Of a stretch of 46,080 nucleotides of DNA, positions 21,188 through 30,945 are shown one piece after another (position 1 is the stretch's first letter; each line of letters starts with the position of its first letter). The notes below the pieces were generated by a model. The model saw only the letters and a program-made list of their open reading frames with translations, ran no database searches and had not been told where the DNA came from. The stretch is taken from NCBI RefSeq assembly GCF_000388065.1, contig NW_009242971.1:1939371-1985450 (forward strand), read 5' to 3'. Source of the stretch: Fonticula alba (lineage: Eukaryota > Opisthokonta > Rotosphaerida > Fonticulaceae). Position numbers and translations under genes: made by a program.

Positions 21188-23644
21188 GGGGAGAAAACCG
21201 CCCATCCGCACAGTGCTCCTGGGCTGGCTCGCTTTCGTGCGGCTCGAGGGGGGCCGGGCAAAAGACGGGCCGCGGGGCCCGGGCGGGGGATTGTGGACCA
21301 TCACCGGCGGGGGGACACTGTGGGTTATGAATGCCCTGACCCTGATGAACCCTCGGCCGCGGCGTGATCGTGTAATGGCATTCCGAGAAGCACGAACAGC
21401 GAAGCATTGGAGGCTAAGCTGCCTGTTTTGTGGTCCATTCCGCGCCCACAATTGTCGGCCTGGTCGGTCCCCGGGGGCCCGGGGCGGGGAACTCTGTCTT
21501 CTCATTCCCCCCCAGCCCCGAGCGGTGCCCGGCTGCCGTGCCGGGGGGTCCGCGAGCCCTTTGCCGGGACGCCCCGCCGTCCTTTCCCCCGTGCCAATCG
21601 GTGTTCCTTTGAATTTGACCATCATCCAGAAACAGCTCGAGGGGTGTGCTTCGCGTGCTTCCAACGCGGACCTCGGAGATGTCAATCCGGTGAGTGTCTG
21701 CGCATCAAACCGAGCCGTCCCCCTCCACATGCACATCCGCACATACACAATCCACACATGCACATTGCCACCACCAACACCGCTATCGGCTCCGGACGGC
21801 GGGCGCTGTGCTTGAAAGGTGTCCTCTTTGGCAGTTGAGCCAATCTCGGGTGCGGGCTTGCGCCCGCCGGGTGCCCGAGTGGCCCCCTGAAACGCAAGCG
21901 GTGGCGCCGCATCCGGATGATAAAGCCTGCACATGGGGGCGCCCTGGCCCAGGGTGAATTTACACGCGGCCTGGACCCCTCGGGCCCCAGAGCCCCGGGA
22001 AGCACCGAGCTCAAGACAGTGGGCCGGTTGTCCTCAGCTGGCTGGTATGCTACACAGCCCGGAGGGCCGACGGAGGCGTGCACGAAGATTGAGGGGGCAC
22101 GCGTGCCCGCGCGCGCGCGCGCACGGGCGCGCATGCACATGCAGCGACTGCGACGGGCGCCCCCCCCCCCCCGCGGGTCGCACTGTCGGCCAAGCCCCGT
22201 TTCGCCGGAAGGCCCATTTGGCCGGCAATATGCAATGGCTTCCAATCATTTGTTTATGGCCAGCATCTGGGGCCGACCGGCCAGGGGCCCCCCTAGGACC
22301 CCTCGGGATGCGCCTGCCGGTGCTGGCGGCTGTCGACCAGCTTTTGGGCGCGTGTTCGCCGCAGGGGTGGATCGCCAGGTGTGTGCCGGAACCGGCCCCG
22401 GGACTTACGCGAGCCCCGTCGCTCCGGGGCTGTGTAGCGTGGCCCCTGGGGTCGACTGGGGCACGCCTCCGGGCCCCCGGGAGGCAGGTGTGTCCGGGGC
22501 CCATGTCCCTTGGCTAAATTAAAGCGCCCGTGCTCATCGGCACGGGGGCGCGTGCTGGCCGGGGGCGGGGTGGCGGGGAGGCCCCCGGGAGCGCCGTATT
22601 CCGGGCGCCGGCCACTGGGCTTTTCCGTCAACGCGTACACGCCCCCCCCCCCCTCCACCCGGGTCGGTCTGTATGGTGCACCGGGACATGCCCCAGGACG
22701 CTGGCCCCCGTGGCGGCCGCCAGCTGGGCGCCGCTCGCTCGCTTGGGGCCGGCCTGGAGCGTGGGGAGGCTGGGCCTTCCGGCCAGGTCGGCTGGCCCCC
22801 CCCCCCGCCGGCGCCGCCGACGCCGCACGGTAGCGGCGCCGCCAGTCGGCGCCAGGCACATGCTCTTAACCATGCCCTGAGGGGAGGCGTGGGGGGGGGG
22901 GACGAGTCTGGCTGTGTGCGGCATTCCCTCGAGCGCGGCCTCGAGCGTGACCGGTCGTTTGTTGGTGCGCGCCTGACACGAGCGGGGGCCGTGGGCGCGG
23001 TGGCCAGGCTGACCCCGGGGCCTGTGCGCGCGAGCACGCATCCGCACACACACGCACACATGTGCATATACATACACACATCTCCACACGCCCGATCAGG
23101 CGCGGTCGCGCAACGCTTGTCCCTGATTCCGGCGCGGATGAGAGGGGGGCGGGGGCGCGCCAAATGCCGTCTGCTTCGGCCCCACGGCGAGGAGGTGAAA
23201 CCCATCCGTCCGTGGCTGAGGCTCATCATGGCGGAGTCAGCTCGCCGAGCTGGTAGCCGGACATTTCCCAGGGACCTTTCCGGCGCCCCTTGGCGCTGAC
23301 AAGGGCCTACGCCGACCTCGGCGCTGGACAACACAGACCCTCCTGCTAAGCGGGCGGGACAGGAAAGGCGCCGGGGAGGGGGAGGGCACAGAAGGGAGCG
23401 CCCCGCGCGTTGTGGGCCAGGCCGGGCGTCTTCCTGTCCAGGCCTCCACCCCTCGGCCCCGCGCCCGGGCCCCGGGGCCCCAGCATCAATGTGGCACCCG
23501 GCAAATGAGTTGCCCCCCTCCCTGCGGTCGCCGCCCCCCTGGCCGCGGACGCGGCTAGGAGCAGGGTAACTGCGCCTTCTATTGGCCCCCAGGGTCCAGC
23601 CGGCAGGCAATGGGAGGGGGGCGGGGGGGGGGGGGGGGGGGGGG

Positions 23645-24234
23645 NNNNNNNNNNNNNNNNNNNNNNNNNNNNNNNNNNNNNNNNNNNNNNNNNNNNNNNN
23701 NNNNNNNNNNNNNNNNNNNNNNNNNNNNNNNNNNNNNNNNNNNNNNNNNNNNNNNNNNNNNNNNNNNNNNNNNNNNNNNNNNNNNNNNNNNNNNNNNNNN
23801 NNNNNNNNNNNNNNNNNNNNNNNNNNNNNNNNNNNNNNNNNNNNNNNNNNNNNNNNNNNNNNNNNNNNNNNNNNNNNNNNNNNNNNNNNNNNNNNNNNNN
23901 NNNNNNNNNNNNNNNNNNNNNNNNNNNNNNNNNNNNNNNNNNNNNNNNNNNNNNNNNNNNNNNNNNNNNNNNNNNNNNNNNNNNNNNNNNNNNNNNNNNN
24001 NNNNNNNNNNNNNNNNNNNNNNNNNNNNNNNNNNNNNNNNNNNNNNNNNNNNNNNNNNNNNNNNNNNNNNNNNNNNNNNNNNNNNNNNNNNNNNNNNNNN
24101 NNNNNNNNNNNNNNNNNNNNNNNNNNNNNNNNNNNNNNNNNNNNNNNNNNNNNNNNNNNNNNNNNNNNNNNNNNNNNNNNNNNNNNNNNNNNNNNNNNNN
24201 NNNNNNNNNNNNNNNNNNNNNNNNNNNNNNNNNN
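23645..24234. other. Assembly gap (590 N)
   Basis: Run of N bordered on the left by a poly-G run, a typical place for an assembly to break. Confidence 0.99.
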
Positions 24235-25300
24235 GCCCTTGTGCTGGAAACGCCCGGCGCCAGCCGGCCGCAACGGCAACGACACCACCCTCCTGGCCAC
24301 ATGCCCACGGCACGCCGGCCCGGGAGGTAGGTGGCGCAAGACACGCGGCATGCTGGCCCGGGACAGGCACCGGCATGCTGGCAGGCGCCCCGGGCGGAGA
24401 ATGCCACCGGCCGGCTGCCCAAAGGGGATCGGCCGCGCGGCGCCGCCCCGTGCGGTGGCCCGTCTGTCCCGCTCGCCGCAGGCCGGGCCAGTGCCCCCCC
24501 CCCCCTCCCCGAAGGTCCAGTGTCGGCTACGGCCGCACACAATGCCTGGCCGAGCGTAGGGAAGCGCGCGGAGGCGGTGGCGGCGGCCTGCCCGGGCAGA
24601 GCCACGGCCATGGCACTCGGCAGACTGTGGATGCCGGGCCCGGCGCCCCGGCAGCGCCGAGTACTTCGCGCCGGCGCTGGTGCTGCAGAAATGGACAGTC
24701 ACCTACGGCACACCCATACACACACACACACATACATATATACACACACACACCGCGTGCTGCTCAGGCCCCTGGGCCCGCGGCGGCGTGCCCCGCCTCC
24801 GGAGGACACTACCCCTCTGCCTGGAGAGGGTGGAGTCCTGCCTAAGGACCCCAGCCCTGGCCATGCCCCTTGCGCCGGGCCGCGATACTCCTGCGCCCCC
24901 GGCCCCCTGGCGCGGAGGGGCCTGGATGGGTGCCGCCGGGCACGGGTCCGAGGCCGCGAGGCTGCAGCCGGCCCCAGCCAGGTGGCAGTTCGGCCAGCCG
25001 CACAGCCAGTGTCCTTGGCTGTTGGGCCTGCTGGCGCGAGGGTCTCCTGCCGAGGCTCCACCCGGGAGACGGGGGCGCGAGAGAGGTGCGGCCGGGGGAA
25101 TGCTCCAGCGCACCCGCTGTAGCGCCCCTCGACAGGGGTCAGGCCGAGGAGGAGGGGCGCGGGGGGGAGGGGGGGTGGGGGGGGGGGGCAGTGGCGCTGG
25201 CGGCATCGGCGGTCGCGGTGGTGGCAGGCGCGAGGCCAATCCACCCTCCTTTGCCTCGGGCGTCGGATGCAGGTTGAAGTCCGACCGCCTTGGATTCCGG

Positions 25301-25442
25301 AAATGCTGAGCCCCGGCCACTGCCGTTGCACTAGCACACACCTCTCCCCGCCTCCTGCCCTCTGCCTGCCACATTATACACACATACATACACGCGACGA
25401 CGCCCCTGCGCACAGCCTGCCCCTCCCCTCTGCTGCCACCCA

Positions 25443-25483
<41 letters not shown>

Positions 25484-25732
25484 TACATACAAACAAACAA
25501 ACAAACAAACAAACACACGGGCATCCCCCCTCGTAGAGACTCTCGGTACGTTTTACACACCGGCATCTGCTTGATGCTTGCGCCTTCACCTTATCCCAGG
25601 GTCGGCCCTGCTTGTGAGTCCCCTCGAAGACTATCCGCCCACACGCCCTCACACCCGCGCGCCTGCACGCCGCCCACCCCCCCATCCGGCCCTCGCTGAC
25701 CACCCTTTGCTTGGACCACCAGCCCAAACAGC
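25301..25732 (+). promoter_or_regulatory. Upstream region of the surface beta-propeller gene
   Basis: Holds CA runs (about 25443-25478), then about six ACAA units (25488-25514), then a C-rich leader up to the ATG at 25733. No TATA box. The sense-strand CA orientation suggests transcribed leader or a 5' intron, but no splice pair was settled. Confidence 0.4.
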
Positions 25733-28700
25733 ATGACCATGGCTCCTGCCCCTGCGCGCTGCCACGGCGGCCGGCGCACCGGCGCGCTGCTGGCCACACT
25801 GGCCCTCAGCGCCATGGCGGCCTCGGTGGCCGCGGCACAGAACATCGGCTCGGGCTCGGCCGCCGGCCCGGTGGACCCCATCGACCAGCCCCCCCGGCCG
25901 CCGGCCAGCCTCATCCCGCCCGACCGCCAGATCGACCCGACCAAGTACTTCCAAACCGGCATCTACCGCTTCGGCTCGCAGTCGGTGTCCGTTTGGGCCG
26001 TGGACCCGACCAGTGGCCTGTTTGCCCGGCCCCCGGCCGGCAACAACAACAACAACAACAACAACAACCAGGCCGCGCCCGAGCCCACCGAGGCCCTGAG
26101 CTCCGGCATCCCGCTGCCCCCCTGCCCGGTGGGGACCGAGGGGCCCAGCTCCGAGACCGGCCCCTGCATCGCGGCCAACCGCACCCCCGAGCTGGACTAC
26201 GTCCGGCCGAGCCTCGTGCACCTGGGCGACAGCGGGGCCAGCATCCCGCACGTCGTGGCCCAACACCTGCCGGACTACTACAACAGCCGGGGCTACACCT
26301 CGGCCGACCTGGCCAAGCTCCTGCTGCCGGGGTCCATCGAGCACTTGGACCAAAGCACCATGCGCCAAATCCGCGACGGCACCTTCGACGCCACAAGCAC
26401 CCTACTGGGAGCCAACCCGGCGGCCATCACCACCGGCACCATGCCCGACGGCCAGACAACCCTGGTGTTCGTGGGCCTGCGTAACATCGGCGCCGTGGCC
26501 ATCTACACGGTCGAGGAGAATGTGCCCTTCCCGTTGACCCGCGGCGAGGCCGAGGCGGCCGCCATGCGGCCCCGGGCAGCCGACGAAAATGCCGGCGACA
26601 GTGCCGGCGGGTCCGGCAGCGTCAGCGGGCCCGGCAATGCCAGTGCCCCGGGCAGCGAGGCCCCCGGTGACGCCGCCGCCGCCGCCGCCGGGCCCGGCAC
26701 CCCGGTCAGCCTGCGCTTCTGGAGCATCCACAAGGCCAATTTCGGCCACTTGGAGCCGGCGCACTTGCTCTTTGTCCCGAGCCCCGAGCCCCGGGTGCCG
26801 GCCCGGCTGGTGGTCGGCTTCAGCCAAAGCAGCACCCTGGTGTCGTACGACATTGAGCCCCTCTATCCGGAGGGCGAGGCGCCGGACCCGGCCACCGGCG
26901 GCCCGGCCCGGCTGATGAATGGGGTGAACCTGCGCGAGGCGGGGACCTTCGCCGCGTCGACCCCGGCCGAGGTGGCCGGCTCCGGCAGCGGTGTGCAGGA
27001 GGTCGATGACCCGGACAATCCGGCCCACCTGCCGACCCTCTTCGAGCCCATGCAGACCGGCATCGATGGGTTTGTCGATGGCCTCCATGACCCGGTGACC
27101 GAGCGGCTCTTCTTCATCAACAGCCTGCAGCAGGCGCTGTATGTGTTCGACGCGGCCACCGGGCTGGCCGGCAAGCCGCGCAGCACGCTGGACCTGCGCC
27201 TGTACGGCTACCCCACGGCCCTGGCCCTGCATGATGGCGTGCTGCTGGTGACCATTGCCTCGTGTCGGTCGGGGACTCGGTCGCGCCGCTGTCACGATGA
27301 GGCGGCCCACAACCGCGGCCAGCTGGCCATGCTGGAGGCGGCGTCGCTGCGGCGCCTCGGTGTCGTCCGGGTGGGCTACCACCCGACCGATGTCGAGGTG
27401 TCGGCCGACGGCCGGTACATCGTCGTCACCAATGCCGGGTATGCCAATGACGACCGCGACGGAGCGGCCGAGGCCAAACCCTACGACCCGGAGCAGGCCT
27501 CCAGCAACGAGGGCGAGCTGGCCGGCGGCAGTGACGCCTCCGGCGACTCGGGCTCCCTGCCCTTTCCCTACCCCTTCGAGTCGGACTCCGGCGATGTGCC
27601 GGCCTTCCCCAACGGCACGGACGACCTGTCGCCGATGCCCGAGGTGGCCGGCCGCCTGGCCCCCAGCTCGGCCATCCCCATGCCCACCATCCCGCCGCCC
27701 AACAGCACCGTCATCGACCCGCCCGGCAGTGTGTCGGTCATCGTGGTCCAGGAGAACGGCATCTTCCACCAGAAGATTCCCAGCCTCAATGACTTCGATG
27801 TCACGGATCTGGATTTCTCCGAGGGGCTCGACGATTCCATCATCCTCTATGACTCGAAGAGGCTCGACTTGGAGGTGTGTTTGGCGCTCCTCCCGCCTGC
27901 GCGCGCGCCCCTATGCCCCTCCTTTGCCACGTGTGTGAGAAGGCCTTTCTGCGGGCGGATGTGGGCCCGGGGGACAGGGGGGGGGGGGGGAGCCTGCCAG
28001 GGAAGGCCGGGCCTCCCCGCGCTCCGTGTCCCCCGCCTTCCCGCGGCCCCGCCCGCTCATCTTGCACACGCACACACATGCACGCTTGGACAAAAGTCAC
28101 TGACGCACCTCTCCCACACGACCCGCGCCCCCCCGCCCCCTTCCTGCGCTTGCGCCGTAGCTCGAGCCCAACCGTGTGGCCTTCACCTCCGACCCCAGCG
28201 TGGCCATCATTACCATGCAAACCAACAACGCCTGGGCCATGCTGGACCTGACTCGGCTGGAGCTCGTCAACTCCGGCACCTTCGGCAGCCTGGACCACAA
28301 TGACCCGGCGGCAGATGTCCCGGTCGACAGCAGCTCGGTCGATGGGATCCGCATGCAGCGGCTTCCCATCAAGTCCATGCGCATGCCCGGCGCCATGGCC
28401 CCCCTGCGGCTGAACAGCGGCCACACGGTGTTCGTGTCGGCCGATGGCGGGCGCATCCGCCGGCCCGGCCGCCATGCCTCCCGCCTGTCGGAGCTCACCT
28501 ACGACCCGCGAGCCTTCCCCGGGGTGGATCTCGAGGGCTTGAAGGACCCCCGCATGGCCGGCGATCTGGTGGTGGCCAACTGGGCCTCCTTCGACAGCCT
28601 GTCGCCGGTCGACGGGGATGAGGACTACACCAGCCCCATTTTCATCGACAGTGGCAATGCCGCCGCCCCCGGGGCCGCTCGCGCGGCTGCCGGCCTCCTC

Positions 28701-28763
28701 GGCTCCGGGGTGGCTTCGATAGCCGCCATGCTCACCGCCGCTGCGGTCATGCTGGTCCTTTAG
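25733..28763 (+). CDS. Choice-of-anchor-I type extracellular beta-propeller, probable GPI-anchored
   Basis: Exons 25733-27874 and 28161-28763 join in phase to 914 aa. A signal peptide is likely (TGALLATLALSAMAASVAAA). The protein matches the choice-of-anchor-I / mesenchyme-specific cell-surface glycoprotein type. Seen in order: GYPTALALHDG; VGYHPTDVEVSADGRYIVVT with NAGYANDD (normally an NEGEP-like motif); PGSVSVIVV; SLNDFDVTDLDF; LEPNRVAFTSDPSVAIITMQ with TNNAWAMLDL; SSVDGIRMQRLPIKSMRMPG; HTVFVSADGGRIR. Family members fold as a surface beta-propeller of unsettled function. A poly-Asn run (about residues 103-111) and acidic Gly/Ser linkers are inserted between blades. The C-terminus (SGVASIAAMLTAAAVMLVL) is hydrophobic and ends the protein, as in GPI anchoring or a short membrane anchor. 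The donor is GTGTGT. An in-frame second ATG follows two codons after the chosen start. Confidence 0.78.
26039..26069 (+). repeat. (AAC)n poly-asparagine in coding sequence
   Basis: Nine AAC codons plus flanks in exon 1 of the surface beta-propeller gene, coding for an Asn run between two predicted folded parts. Confidence 0.9.
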
Positions 28764-30945
28764 GGGAACCCCTACGTGTGCGCACTCGCGCGCACACACA
28801 CACACACACACACTCTCACAGACAAAACGCTCAAAAAGAAAACCACGCATCCCTCCCCCGGCCCTGAATGGAGACATGGCGAAGGAGGAGGGAGGCCCGT
28901 GCTCATGCGTCTACTCACATGGAAAGAGGTGTGGCAATGCTGTGCCCGCATTCAGGCTGTGGCGCGAGGCGCGCAAGAGGCATCCCGCGTGAGAGGGTGA
29001 AACCGGGTAATACGCAAGTGCAAGTTGCCTTTCCCCCGCCCCCCCCCCCCTCTCACTTCTTCACCATCTCTCGGTGTCTTTGTCTCCCATCCCGGCCATA
29101 GAGCCGTCGAGGAAAAAAAAGCACGCGAAAGCGACCGAAGGGAAAAAGTGAGACACCAAGACCAGTGAATAAGTTCTCGCTCTCTCCCTCTCTCCTTTCC
29201 TGTCTCTCTCTCTCTTGCACTATGGGCAGACATATTCCCGACCCGCCCCCCCCCCCGTGAGTCCGCCTCCGGCCGCCATGGGTGCCCCTCCGCAGAGCCG
29301 CCTGGCATGCGCTCCCCTCATCACACGCATTTATACATATTTACTCCAATATGTATACAGGGCCCCTCACACCTCGTGGGGCCCCGTGAGAGGAGAAGGT
29401 CGCTCGCTTGGTGGCACACCATGTGTGTGTACACCCCACTCTCGCTCCCGCTCCGCCCCCCCTCCTCCATTAGAAGCCATATAGATTTCCCCGTATCCCT
29501 TCGTTGCCGGTTGCGTGTACACCCCCTCTCGCGCCCACTCGCATGGCGCGCACAGCATAGCTCCTCTGGGGATGATGAAGAGGAGAGGGGTCATCCTTTC
29601 AGCTGAATGCATGCCCCTTCTACCAGCTGGTGGCCACCTCCCCTCGGGAGGGATTCGTGCGAGGGAGAGAGGGGAACAAAGAAAGATGGTGGGAGGAGCA
29701 GGGAGGGCTCTTCGTCGCCTAGTTGTAGCTGTGAGCTCGAGAGATGGATGACGGAATCGGTCCAGGGGCATCCCCATCTGAGTGTGGTAATATGGCTCCC
29801 TGCGTGCTCTATGCACAAGCTGCGCACGTCCGACAGCACCAGTCCCCACCGTGTCGCTGTGCTATCTGCACCGCGGCCGGAAGGCGGGGGCTTGCTTTTA
29901 GATAGTGACCGGGGTGTCCTGTGCCCTTTGTCACCGCCGCCACCCTCACGATGACCTCGACCACCACCATACAGGAACAGGCCAAGGAGGAGCATGGCCA
30001 ATGGGGAGGCCAGCACAGGCGCCCGGCGCATTTCCCCATCTCCCACCAACACACCCAATTACAGCATACTCCCTCCTACTCCAGGTGAGGTGTGTGTGAG
30101 GTATGGGCGTGCGTGTCGCGTGCTACGAGCGGGCTTCGCCCTACTTTTTGCGGACGACAATAGAACGACGAAGGACCAAGGGCGCGTCCAAAACGCATGG
30201 GCGCCAGGTGGGGGGGGGGGGGGCGGTAGGAACCTCGCCATCTTTTTCTTGCTCGGCTCTGGACGATCCACGGACAACAGAAGGGGGGGGGGGCGGGGCG
30301 GGGGGGGAGGGTGCGATTGCGGGCTGTGGGACCAGGGCCGTGTGCGTGATCCTCTGTCTGCTGCCCGCGTGACAATGTCGCGTGACCAGCGACGGCCTTC
30401 TCTGGTCGGCATACCCCCCAAGAGTGGCCCACCCGCCGGCGCCCGCCAGCCGCCCGGTGAGAGGATCCGTCAGGGCCTGGGAACTGGCCCAAGGCCCGAT
30501 TGGAAGTTGGGCTTGGCCCCCCCCCCCCCATCCGAGCCAGGCCATGGGCGCCTGGGGGGCCAGAGAACTTGGGCTTTCCCTGGCCAGGGCACGTTCTCCG
30601 GGACGGGCATCTCTCTCTCTCTCTCTCTCTTTCTGGGCAGGGCCTGTTGGCGGTGTCCGCGACCGGCCCGGGGTACGGGAGGGAATGCTTGAATGATCTT
30701 CACTCGCCCCCCGTCCCCATCCGGACTTCTCGTCTTCTGTCAGATGCCGTCGACCGGAGATGTCCGTCCTGGACGCGGGCGCCTTTTTCCGGCCCCACAC
30801 CCCGGCCCATGGCCCGGAGTCGGGGGCACCCATCGCCTTCCCTCTCTCCCCCCCCCCCTTGCTCCTCTCCCATCCCTCGCGCCCCCTCCTCCGTGCCTCA
30901 CTCTCACTTCCAGGCAACCGGCAATCGGCCCGTGACAAGCAAGAT
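28764..30945. other. Intergenic region, partly AT-richer; no gene assigned
   Basis: CA repeat just after the propeller gene stop (about 28793-28812). From about 29100 to 30080 the base composition is clearly less GC-rich than elsewhere, with an AT-rich inverted repeat (29332-29357) and partial direct repeats of TGTACACCCC (near 29428 and 29515). Frames here show no recognised domain. From about 30200, G runs return. A CT run (about 30611-30632) ends in TTTCTGGGCAG, and another acceptor-like CTTCCAG lies at 30906-30912, so the VPS45 leader may contain 5' UTR introns. Confidence 0.55.
29332..29357. repeat. AT-rich perfect inverted repeat
   Basis: Arms TATACATATT (29332-29341) and AATATGTATA (29348-29357) are exact reverse complements with a 6-base spacer. 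It stands alone in GC-rich DNA. Confidence 0.85.

Larger units (their letters stand above)
18783..25300. other. Long gene-poor region with homopolymer islands
   Basis: No convincing exon was found over about 6.5 kb on either strand. After the Cys-rich gene come GCC and CAC runs (about 18818-18912), a GA/CGCG run (about 19131-19196), C- and G-homopolymer islands (20452-20738), three overlapping AATAAA-like motifs (about 21171-21187), alternating CG and CA patches near 22110-22140 and 23045-23090, and a 590-base gap. Long frames here are Pro/Gly/Ala/Arg low complexity, and the 722-codon minus-strand frame runs through N. A gene lost to the gap cannot be excluded. Confidence 0.55.

Noticed and set aside
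22534-24702. 722-codon minus-strand frame
   Set aside because: A large part is translated N from the assembly gap; the remainder is low complexity with no family signature.
29561-29606. C/D snoRNA-like ATGATGA and CTGA
   Set aside because: The boxes are only about 25 bases apart, and no terminal stem brackets them.
30760-30945. Longer N-terminus for VPS45 starting at 30760
   Set aside because: The family begins exactly at the 30946 Met, and an acceptor-like CTTCCAG at 30912 suggests the upstream sequence is leader or intron.
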